DNA from: Gammaproteobacteria bacterium
GTDB taxonomy: Bacteria; Pseudomonadota; Gammaproteobacteria; Chromatiales; Sedimenticolaceae
Reading direction: 5' to 3'
Length of the DNA stretch: 5,524 nucleotides
Assembly (NCBI GenBank): GCA_020445165.1
Contig: JAGRHE010000179.1
Coordinates: 1 to 5,524 of the forward strand
Shown here: positions 1 to 4,920 of the stretch, piece by piece
Numbering within the stretch: position 1 is the stretch's first letter
How the letters are laid out: every line of letters starts with the position of its first letter
Position numbers and translations under genes: made by a program
Notes under the pieces: generated by a model
What the model saw: only the letters and a program-made list of their open reading frames with translations
Told to the model about the DNA's origin: nothing
Database searches by the model: none

Positions 1-169
1 GCCAGCGCAGATAGCGCGCCACCACGTCGAACACCACCATCACCCGCGCGTGCCCGAGATGACACAGGTCGTAGACGGTCATCCCGCAGACGTACATGTT
101 CACCTTGCCCGGGTGCAACGGGACGAAGGGTTCCTTGGCGCGATTGAGGTCGTTGTACAGGTTCAGCAT
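1..169 (-). CDS. cysS: Cysteinyl-tRNA synthetase, N-terminal fragment
   Basis: Cytosolic class I aminoacyl-tRNA synthetase that charges tRNA-Cys with cysteine using ATP. Only the first 56 codons are present; the gene leaves the window at its left edge. The translation begins [10 protein letters not shown] and contains [10 protein letters not shown], which closely matches the start of E. coli CysRS. Cys28 is the expected first zinc ligand of the cysteine-binding site. The class I HIGH signature appears as HLGH at residues 37-40, a conservative variant. The family is about 460 residues long, so the KMSKS loop and anticodon-binding domain lie outside. The ATG at 169 fits the family start and has a weak GAG-type ribosome site at 174-176. 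It is divergent from the cyclophilin pair, the same arrangement as cysS and ppiB in E. coli. Identification is firm; completeness cannot be judged. Confidence 0.95.
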   Translation of the reverse strand, partial: MLNLYNDLNRAKEPFVPLHPGKVNMYVCGMTVYDLCHLGHARVMVVFDVVARYLRW

Positions 170-228
170 GTCACTCGGTAGTCAGCATTGGTGATAGTTT
201 GGGGAAAACCGGGCGAATAGTAACCGAA

Positions 229-252
229 GCAGCGCTGCCGGGTGCCGCCCGG
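229..252. repeat. Palindrome and adjacent small hairpin in the cysS/ppiA divergent region
   Basis: GCAGCGCTGC at 229-238 is a perfect 10-base palindrome. It is followed directly by a 5-bp inverted repeat, CCGGG at 238-242 and CCCGG at 248-252, with a 5-base loop. The pair sits upstream of cysS and about 55 bases upstream of the candidate cyclophilin promoter. It could be an operator or simply chance in GC-rich DNA; no known operator is recognised. Confidence 0.3.
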
Positions 253-306
253 GCCATTCGTTGCGTCTCAGCCCGCGTTACGAATCGTCACGAAATGCCC
301 GGGGTT

Positions 307-334
307 TTGCCTGGCCCGCCCCGGCCGCTAGAAT
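307..334 (+). promoter_or_regulatory. Candidate sigma-70 promoter for the cyclophilin pair
   Basis: A -35-like TTGCCT (307-312, four of six consensus bases) is separated by 16 bases from a -10 TAGAAT (329-334, five of six). Transcription would start near 341 and give a leader of about 25 bases before the ATG at 366. The GCTAGAAT-type -10 followed by a GC-rich discriminator resembles many gammaproteobacterial promoters. No separate promoter is evident before the second cyclophilin, so one transcript probably covers both. Confidence 0.5.
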
Positions 335-365
335 ACGCCCTCTTTTTTCCACCACGGAACTCTCA

Positions 366-932
366 ATGAAAGCCTCTGCCCTGATGGCCGCCTGCCTGCT
401 GTTGATCGTCAGCGCGTTCGGCGCAGTCGCAGCCGAGCCGGTACGCGTGCTGATGGTTACCAGCAAAGGGAATATCGAACTTGTGCTCGATGCCGAGAAC
501 GCGCCGATCACTGTCGGCAACTTTCTTGCCTACGTCGACGACGGCTACTACGACGGCACCATATTCCACCGGGTCATCGAGAACTTCATGATCCAGGGTG
601 GTGGACTGACCGGTGACATGCAGAAAAAGGACACCCGCGACCCGATCGAGAACGAGGCCAAGAACGGTTTGAAGAACCGTCGGGGCACGATCGCGATGGC
701 GCGGACCGGCGCACCGCACTCAGCCACTTCGCAATTCTTCATCAATCACCAGGACAACGCGAACCTGGACTACCCGAGCTTCGATGGCTGGGGCTACGCC
801 GTTTTCGGCGAGGTGACCGACGGCATGGACGTGGTCGATACCATTGCGCAAGTGCCAACCGGCATGCGCGACGGTCGTACCGATGTCCCGCGCGAACCGG
901 TCACGATCATCTCGGTCTCTCGCGTCGAATGA
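366..932 (+). CDS. ppiA: Periplasmic peptidyl-prolyl cis-trans isomerase, cyclophilin type (PpiA-like)
   Basis: A 188-residue cyclophilin that would catalyse cis-trans isomerisation of peptidyl-prolyl bonds in exported proteins. Residues 1-23 form a signal peptide: Lys2, a hydrophobic stretch through about residue 18, and an Ala-rich cleavage site near AVAA, after Ala22 or Ala23. Cys10 is too near the N-terminus for a lipobox. The cyclophilin domain fills the rest. FHRV (67-70) supplies catalytic Arg69, FMIQGGG (74-80) the active-site Phe, Met and Gln, SQFFIN (122-127) the pocket Phe, and GWGYAVFG (141-148) the usual Trp-containing stretch. The ATG at 366 has GGA at 356-358 with 7-base spacing. 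The reading frame is open further upstream, but that part crosses the promoter and would bury the signal peptide. The next gene, 49 bases on, is its cytosolic paralogue. The symbol rests on predicted location rather than strict orthology. Confidence 0.9.
   Translation: MKASALMAACLLLIVSAFGAVAAEPVRVLMVTSKGNIELVLDAENAPITVGNFLAYVDDGYYDGTIFHRVIENFMIQGGGLTGDMQKKDTRDPIENEAKNGLKNRRGTIAMARTGAPHSATSQFFINHQDNANLDYPSFDGWGYAVFGEVTDGMDVVDTIAQVPTGMRDGRTDVPREPVTIISVSRVE
549..604 (+). repeat. Direct repeat, copy 1 (cyclophilin active-site coding)
   Basis: These 56 bases encode the tract from YDGTIFHR to FMIQGG. By hand comparison they match 1087-1142 at 49 of 56 positions, 538 bases apart and in the same codon register relative to each gene. 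The repeat reflects duplication of the cyclophilin gene. Recombination between the copies would give one in-frame fused cyclophilin. Confidence 0.8.
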
Positions 933-981
933 CGTCGATCGACCACCCGTACCGCTCAACTGCAAACCCAGGAGCTTGCGC

Positions 982-1470
982 ATGATTACCCTGAAAACCA
1001 CGCATGGCGACATCGTCCTCGAACTCGACCATGAGAAGGCGCCGAAGACCTGTGCGAATTTCGAACAATACGTGCGTGATGGGCACTACGACGGCACCAT
1101 CTTCCACCGCGTGATCGGCAACTTCATGATCCAGGGCGGCGGTTTTCTGCCCGACATGACGCAAAAACCCACCCGCGAGCCGATCGAGAACGAGGCCAAC
1201 AACGGACTCGGCAACGTGACCGGCAGTATCGCCATGGCGCGCACGATGGCCCCGCACTCGGCCAGTGCACAGTTCTTCATCAACGTGAAAGACAACGACT
1301 TTCTCAATTATCCCGGACAGGACGGCTGGGGCTACTGCGTATTCGGCAAGGTCACGTCCGGCATGGACGTGGTCGAAGCGATCAAGGGCGTGGATACGAC
1401 CAACCGCGCCGGACACTCGGATGTACCGGTCGACCCGGTGGTGATCGAGAAGGCCGAGATCAGCGACTGA
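982..1470 (+). CDS. ppiB: Cytosolic peptidyl-prolyl cis-trans isomerase B (cyclophilin)
   Basis: A 162-residue cyclophilin without signal peptide or membrane segment, close to the 164 residues of E. coli PpiB; it would isomerise peptidyl-prolyl bonds in the cytoplasm. Visible active-site features are FHRV with Arg43 (41-44), FMIQGGG with Phe48, Met49 and Gln51, the AQFFIN tract (96-101), and GWGYCVFG (115-122). The ATG at 982 is preceded by AGGAG at 970-974 with 7-base spacing and gives the family's usual start, MITLKTTHGD. The open frame reaches back into the preceding gene, but that extension has no homology to the family. It is probably co-transcribed with the upstream exported paralogue, to which it aligns without gaps. 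In E. coli ppiB is followed by lpxH; here a reversed permease gene intervenes. A hairpin follows 11 bases after the stop codon. Confidence 0.95.
   Translation: MITLKTTHGDIVLELDHEKAPKTCANFEQYVRDGHYDGTIFHRVIGNFMIQGGGFLPDMTQKPTREPIENEANNGLGNVTGSIAMARTMAPHSASAQFFINVKDNDFLNYPGQDGWGYCVFGKVTSGMDVVEAIKGVDTTNRAGHSDVPVDPVVIEKAEISD
1087..1142 (+). repeat. Direct repeat, copy 2 (cyclophilin active-site coding)
   Basis: Second copy of the repeat at 549-604, inside ppiB. The seven mismatches include five third-codon positions; the other two change a single codon, Glu to Gly. Confidence 0.8.
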
Positions 1471-1481
1471 TCGACGCGGCA

Positions 1482-1518
1482 CCGCAGGCCGGCACACGAC
1501 GCGTGATCCGGCCTGCGG
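1482..1518. terminator. GC-rich hairpin between convergent genes, possible bidirectional terminator
   Basis: CCGCAGGCCGG (1482-1492) pairs perfectly with CCGGCCTGCGG (1508-1518), an 11-bp stem with a 15-base loop. The loop can itself fold a further 4 bp (CACG at 1495-1498 with CGTG at 1502-1505). It begins 11 bases after the ppiB stop and lies 51 bases beyond the stop of the converging permease gene. Neither strand has a U-run, so it is not a canonical intrinsic terminator. It may stabilise 3' ends or end transcription inefficiently in both directions. Confidence 0.5.
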
Positions 1519-1569
1519 CCGCAGAAGCTACCGGCTCAACGCCTGCACGCCGCCACCTGACCCGCCGGT

Positions 1570-2439
1570 TCAGATCACCCAGTACAGCACGGCGGGGATA
1601 ATCAGCAGGCTGGCGAAATTGCCCAGCAGCACCACCGCAGCGACCTGGCGCGGCGCGACGCCGTATCGCTCGGCCAGCATGAAGTTCAGAACCGCCGGCG
1701 GCAACGCGGCAAACACCAGCAACTGCGCCAGCTGGATCTGCGACAACGGAATGAACAGGCTGGCCAGCCACGCCATTACCAGCCCTGAAACCGGACCCAA
1801 CACCGCACCGGCAAGGCCGATTCGCCAGTCGGACAGATCGATCCCGATCATGCGCACGCCCAGTGCGAACAGCATCAGCGGAATGGCAATCTGCCCGAGC
1901 AGTGCGATCGCCTCGTGCAACGCCCCCGGCACATGCAGACCGCTCACCGCGACCGCGAGTCCGGCAAGGGTCGCGATCAGCATCGGCAAGCGCAACAGAC
2001 GCAGCGGGTTCACGTGCCCGGTCAGGATCGCGTTGCCGACGGTGAAGTGCAGCGTGTTCTCGACCAGAAACAGGATCATGGCTGCCGGCAGGGCCGACTC
2101 ACCAAAGGCAAACAGCGCCAGTGGCAGCCCCATGTTGCCCGAGTTGTTGAACATCATCGGCGGCAAAAAGACCTTGAGCGGAAAGCCAAGCATCCGTGCC
2201 AGCGGCCACACCAGCAGGCCCGAACCGAGCACCACGATCAGCGCGCCCAGCGCCAGGTCGGAGTAGCGGGACAGCTCGAACCCTTCGCCACTGAGCACCG
2301 AGAAAATCAGTGCCGGGGTGAAAATCTCCAGGTTGAGGCGGTTGGCCGATGCCATGTCCGGCCCGAAACGACGGGCGTACAGGTAGCCGAGCAGGACGAT
2401 CGAAAAGATCGGAAAGACAATTTCGAAAACCTGGAACAT
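1570..2439 (-). CDS. AEC-family (auxin efflux carrier-like) permease
   Basis: A 289-residue inner-membrane protein of the AEC family (Pfam Mem_trans), secondary transporters that include bacterial malonate/malate-type carriers; the substrate here cannot be read from sequence. I count about ten hydrophobic segments, near residues 5-21, 36-50, 62-83, 92-113, 118-138, 152-168, 175-196, 206-230, 237-255 and 264-288, in the usual five-plus-five layout. NNSGNMGLP (98-106), in the broken helix of the first half, is the clearest family signature. LPPAVLNFMLAERYG (246-260) is typical of the second half. The length is near the family norm. The ATG at 2439 has only a weak GGGG-type ribosome site. It converges on ppiB, is divergent from lpxH, and has its own candidate promoter at 2466-2494. 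Family assignment is confident; function is unknown. Confidence 0.88.
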   Translation of the reverse strand: MFQVFEIVFPIFSIVLLGYLYARRFGPDMASANRLNLEIFTPALIFSVLSGEGFELSRYSDLALGALIVVLGSGLLVWPLARMLGFPLKVFLPPMMFNNSGNMGLPLALFAFGESALPAAMILFLVENTLHFTVGNAILTGHVNPLRLLRLPMLIATLAGLAVAVSGLHVPGALHEAIALLGQIAIPLMLFALGVRMIGIDLSDWRIGLAGAVLGPVSGLVMAWLASLFIPLSQIQLAQLLVFAALPPAVLNFMLAERYGVAPRQVAAVVLLGNFASLLIIPAVLYWVI

Positions 2440-2465
2440 GTCGCCCCGTGCGTCAACAAAGCCGC

Positions 2466-2494
2466 AGCATAGATTCCATCCACGGCAGCGACAA
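2466..2494 (-). promoter_or_regulatory. Candidate promoter of the AEC permease
   Basis: On the minus strand, TTGTCG (2494-2489) and TATGCT (2471-2466), each matching four of six consensus bases, are separated by 17 bases. The predicted start near 2459 leaves a leader of about 20 bases before the ATG at 2439. The spacing is good but both boxes are imperfect. Confidence 0.35.
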
Positions 2495-2531
2495 CGATCA
2501 ATTCACGCAAACGACAGGCCACCCGAATCGC

Positions 2532-2537
2532 TACAAT
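2532..2537 (+). promoter_or_regulatory. Candidate -10 box of lpxH
   Basis: TACAAT (five of six consensus bases) lies in the context CGCTACAATGCGC. The -35 is poor: ACGACA at 2511-2516 matches four of six but with a short 15-base spacer. A start 6-8 bases downstream would fall at about 2543-2545, immediately before the lpxH ATG at 2546, giving a leaderless or nearly leaderless message. Confidence 0.45.
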
Positions 2538-2545
2538 GCGCACCA

Positions 2546-3274
2546 ATGGCACAACAGTGGTTCATCTCCGACCTGCATCTTGCGCTCAACCGTCCGGCGA
2601 CACTGGCGCTGTTCGAACGCTTCCTTGCCCATTTGCCGCAGCCCGGCGATCGCCTGTTCATCCTGGGCGACCTGTTCGACGCGTGGATCGGCGACGATGA
2701 CGACGACGAACTGGCCCAACGCGTGCCGGCCGCACTCGCTCAAACGTCGGCGCGTGGCGTACAGATAGCCATCCAGCGTGGCAACCGGGATTTCCTGATG
2801 GGGCGCCGCCTGATGCAGGCCTGCGGCGCAAGCCTGCTCGACGACTGCCACGTGACCACGGTGGCAGGCACCAGGACACTGCTGATGCACGGCGACCTGC
2901 TGTGCACCGACGACGTCGATTACCAGCGCGCACGACGGCGCTGGCGCAACCCACTCGTCCGCTGGTACCTGTTGCGCAAGCCGCTCAGCGAGCGACGGCA
3001 GATCGCGGCCGGGCTGCGCAAACGCAGCGGCGAGGCCAAGTCAATGAAAGCGGCCGACATCATGGACGTCAACGACGATACGGTGATTCGCTACCTAAAG
3101 CGCTACCGTGTGCGCCAGTTGATTCACGGCCACACCCATCGCCCGGCAGTCCACCTGGTCGATCTGCCCGGCAATGGCCAGGCGACCCGGGTGGTGCTGC
3201 CGGAATGGCACGAAACCGGTACTCACGCATGGGTCGACGACGGCCGGCGACTCAACCAACTGACGATCGACTGA
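2546..3274 (+). CDS. lpxH: UDP-2,3-diacylglucosamine diphosphatase
   Basis: Peripheral inner-membrane enzyme of lipid A synthesis. It hydrolyses UDP-2,3-diacylglucosamine to lipid X and UMP, supplying LpxB. The 242 residues match the E. coli length (240). Calcineurin-type metallophosphatase motifs appear in order: SDLH with Asp9 and His11, GDLFDAWIGD with Asp42, GNRDF with Asn80 and Arg81, MHGD with His115, and IHGHTHRP with His196 and His198. These supply the expected Mn-site ligands. TDD (121-123) and the region near residues 125-175 correspond to the lipid-binding insertion. Arg79 replaces the His that precedes the GNRD motif in E. coli. The ATG at 2546 gives MAQQWFISDLHL, aligning with the E. 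coli start; the longer open frame upstream overlaps the permease and its promoter. No Shine-Dalgarno sequence is visible. The reversed permease gene separates it from ppiB. Confidence 0.95.
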   Translation: MAQQWFISDLHLALNRPATLALFERFLAHLPQPGDRLFILGDLFDAWIGDDDDDELAQRVPAALAQTSARGVQIAIQRGNRDFLMGRRLMQACGASLLDDCHVTTVAGTRTLLMHGDLLCTDDVDYQRARRRWRNPLVRWYLLRKPLSERRQIAAGLRKRSGEAKSMKAADIMDVNDDTVIRYLKRYRVRQLIHGHTHRPAVHLVDLPGNGQATRVVLPEWHETGTHAWVDDGRRLNQLTID

Positions 3275-3301
3275 GCACCGGATTGACGATCATCGATCGG
3301 A

Positions 3302-3997
3302 TCAGATCGCGCCGGACATGAACAGTGGTCGACGGGCGAATTCCTCAGGCAGCTTGAACAGTGCGTCGTCGACCTCGTGTGCATCACTGAAGTCCACCAG
3401 GGACTGGCTGCGCCCGCCACTGCGTTCCTGCAACGGCAGGCCGAAGCGTAGCGTACGCGCCGGAGCATGGACATTCATCGCCAGGTCGCAGGCCGTGCGC
3501 GCCTCCAGTGGCATCGCGCCGAGGGTCGCCGCCTGTACCCGGGCCAGGGCCTGTTTCATCTCGCCCAGGGCATCGACTGCCTCGGCCATGACGCCCTTGA
3601 CGACCACCAGCTCGCTGCACAACTCGCCATTGGCCAGCAGGCGGACATGCGTCGGCTGGCTGCCGGCCACCTGCGGGGCATCGGGGTCCTCTTGCACCTC
3701 TTCCTGCAGCAACAGGGCCTCGTTGGCCGGCGGCACAGGTTCAGTGACATCGAGGACCAGGATGCTCTGATCTTCCGGCGAGACGTTGTACAGGACCTCC
3801 TGCTGCCGATCGAACAGGGTGTAACTGCCGTCATCGGAACCTTCATCCAAACGCAGGTAGTCATCCGTGACCAGGATCCGGCTCAGGTAGGGCTCGCTGC
3901 CCTTCTCCCAGACCTGGTACACCAACAGCGACGCCGATTGTGCCGCGACAGACCCGGCCATGAGACTCAGCAGCAGGCCGATCATGATTTTCTGCAT
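3302..3997 (-). CDS. Exported protein of unknown function
   Basis: I do not recognise a named family with confidence. The 231-residue product starts with a Sec-type signal peptide: MQK, a hydrophobic run at residues 5-14, and probable cleavage near VAAQ after Ala19. The mature part has no further membrane segment. Residues 38-83 read as alternating short strands with charged turns (YLRLDEGSDDGSYTLFD, EVLYNV, SILVLD). This recalls LolA-like or DUF4412-type periplasmic beta proteins, but that is only a resemblance. A Pro- and acid-rich stretch (84-110) follows, then a likely helix (about 131-160). The only two cysteines, Cys127 and Cys170, could form a disulfide in the periplasm. The start overlaps the upstream DUF455 gene by 16 bases with GGAGG at 4006-4002. 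An alternative start at Met5 would make an ATGA overlap with that gene's stop. It converges with lpxH, 27 bases apart. Confidence 0.75.
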   Translation of the reverse strand: MQKIMIGLLLSLMAGSVAAQSASLLVYQVWEKGSEPYLSRILVTDDYLRLDEGSDDGSYTLFDRQQEVLYNVSPEDQSILVLDVTEPVPPANEALLLQEEVQEDPDAPQVAGSQPTHVRLLANGELCSELVVVKGVMAEAVDALGEMKQALARVQAATLGAMPLEARTACDLAMNVHAPARTLRFGLPLQERSGGRSQSLVDFSDAHEVDDALFKLPEEFARRPLFMSGAI

Positions 3998-4791
3998 AGT
4001 GCCTCCAGGCGCACCAGTTCGGTTTCGGAAAAGCCGGCCTGCCTGCGTGCAGCCAGGTGCAGGGGACAACGCACATGACTGTCCAGGTGCTCTTCGAGCA
4101 GCGCGAAGTAGGTGGATTCAGCGTCCAGGCCCCGTTGATCACACAGGTATCGAAACCACCGGCTGCCCGCCTCGACATGCCCGACCTCGTCGCGCAGGAT
4201 GATGTCGAGGATCGCCGCTGTCTCTTGGTCACCGCTGGCGGCGAAACGTTCCCGCATCCCGGGCGTGACATCCAGCCCGCGCGCCTCCATCACACGCGGG
4301 ACGAGGGCCATGCGCAACAGCGGATCGTGTGCGGTTTTGCGTGCCAGCTCCCACAGCCCGTCATGCGCGGGGAAGTCGCCATAACCGTAACCGAGCTGCT
4401 GCAAGCGTCCGTTCAGCAGTTCGAAATGATACGCCTCCTCGGCCGCCACCTTCAGCCAGTCTGCATAGTAGGCAGCCGGAAGCCCGCGGAAGCGGTAGAC
4501 CGCGTCGCAGGCCAGGTTGATCGCGTTGAACTCGATGTGCGCGACCGCATGCACCAGGGCCGCCTGGCCTTCGCGGCTGCCCAAGCCACGCCGCGCAAGA
4601 TCACGCGGCGCGACCAGCTGCGGCCGGGCCGGCCGGCCGGCATCAGCCTGTCCGACAGCGGCGGCAGCGCCTTCGACGGACAGCCGCCCTGCCTCCCAAT
4701 CGACCAGTAATCGTTTTGCCGACAGGCACTTGGCCTGCACATCACAGCAGGCGAGGCAGTCACTGGCGGCGTCGAAGAGGTTTTTGATCAT
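3982..4791 (-). CDS. DUF455 ferritin-like domain protein, putative di-iron protein
   Basis: A 269-residue soluble protein of the DUF455 family (COG2833), whose biochemical role is not established. Recognisable conserved tracts are HIEFNAINLACDAVYRFRGLP (split here as HIEF at 85-88 and YRFRGLP at 99-105), AAEEAYHFELL (116-126), GDFPAHDGLWE (138-148), MALVPRVMEARGLDVTP (161-177) and RDEVGHVEAGSRWF (200-213). Placed on a four-helix ferritin fold they give Glu87, Glu119 with His122, Glu169, and Glu202 with His205. These are two ExxH motifs plus two glutamates, a full set for a carboxylate-bridged di-iron site. The N-terminus carries a cysteine cluster (Cys12, 15, 16, 22) that I do not associate with the family. 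The ATG at 4791 has a weak AGGG ribosome site close upstream. It overlaps the downstream exported-protein gene by 16 bases, suggesting an operon. The activity, whether oxidase, hydroxylase or storage, cannot be inferred. Confidence 0.88.
   Translation of the reverse strand: MIKNLFDAASDCLACCDVQAKCLSAKRLLVDWEAGRLSVEGAAAAVGQADAGRPARPQLVAPRDLARRGLGSREGQAALVHAVAHIEFNAINLACDAVYRFRGLPAAYYADWLKVAAEEAYHFELLNGRLQQLGYGYGDFPAHDGLWELARKTAHDPLLRMALVPRVMEARGLDVTPGMRERFAASGDQETAAILDIILRDEVGHVEAGSRWFRYLCDQRGLDAESTYFALLEEHLDSHVRCPLHLAARRQAGFSETELVRLEALCRKS
4002..4006 (-). promoter_or_regulatory. Strong ribosome-binding site inside the DUF455 coding end
   Basis: GGAGG on the minus strand lies four bases upstream of the ATG at 3997, within the last codons of the DUF455 gene. 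It favours Met1 at 3997 over the internal Met at 3985, which is 16 bases away. It also suggests translational coupling of the exported protein to the gene before it. Confidence 0.6.
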
Positions 4792-4849
4792 GGCCCTGAG
4801 TCTACACGCTCACCGTTGGCAGCGAGGCTGCCTGGGTGGCGGGCTGTCA

Positions 4850-4858
4850 TGGTATTAT
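4850..4858 (+). promoter_or_regulatory. Candidate extended -10 promoter for the MotA/ExbB-like gene, in a shared divergent region
   Basis: TGG followed by TATTAT (4853-4858, five of six consensus bases) forms an extended -10 element; no good -35 is seen, which such promoters can tolerate. The predicted start near 4865 leaves a leader of about 55 bases to the TTG at 4921. Read on the minus strand, the same AT-rich island gives AATAAT (4859-4854), a possible -10 for the divergent DUF455 operon, again without a clear -35. Confidence 0.45.
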
Positions 4859-4906
4859 TCGTCCCGTTCCCACGCCGTGCCCACCCGACCCGACGGCCCC
4901 AGACCC

Positions 4907-4911
4907 GAGGT
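4907..4911 (+). promoter_or_regulatory. Ribosome-binding site supporting a TTG start
   Basis: GAGGT lies nine bases before the TTG at 4921. The first in-frame ATG downstream (4972) has no such sequence, and the in-frame ATG upstream (4849) lies in the proposed -10 box. The site therefore decides the start chosen for the next gene. Confidence 0.45.
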
Positions 4912-4920
4912 TTTCTGAAG

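Noticed and set aside
217..222. TACTAT on the minus strand as a -10 box for cysS
   Set aside because: It matches only four of six bases and no -35 lies at suitable spacing.
261..365. Upstream extension of the first cyclophilin reading frame, starting at a TTG
   Set aside because: It would cross the candidate promoter and ribosome site and place 35 unrelated residues before a good signal peptide.
934..943. GTCGATCGAC palindrome between the two cyclophilin genes
   Set aside because: It is a short palindrome right after a stop codon in a co-directional pair; it is likely chance.
844..981. Upstream extension of the ppiB frame overlapping the first cyclophilin
   Set aside because: The ATG at 982 has AGGAG and matches the family start; the extension has no cyclophilin features.
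1619..2472. Long plus-strand open frames opposite the AEC permease
   Set aside because: They are antisense shadows of a GC-rich membrane-protein gene, with low-complexity Arg/Gln/Ser content and no motifs.
2438..2545. Upstream extension of lpxH
   Set aside because: The added residues are unrelated to LpxH and overlap the divergent permease promoter; the conserved N-terminus begins at 2546.
3275..3301. Possible terminator between lpxH and the exported-protein gene (CGATC at 3287-3291 with GATCG at 3295-3299)
   Set aside because: The stem is only 5 bp with a 3-base loop, has no U-run and arises from repeated GATC words; too weak to call.
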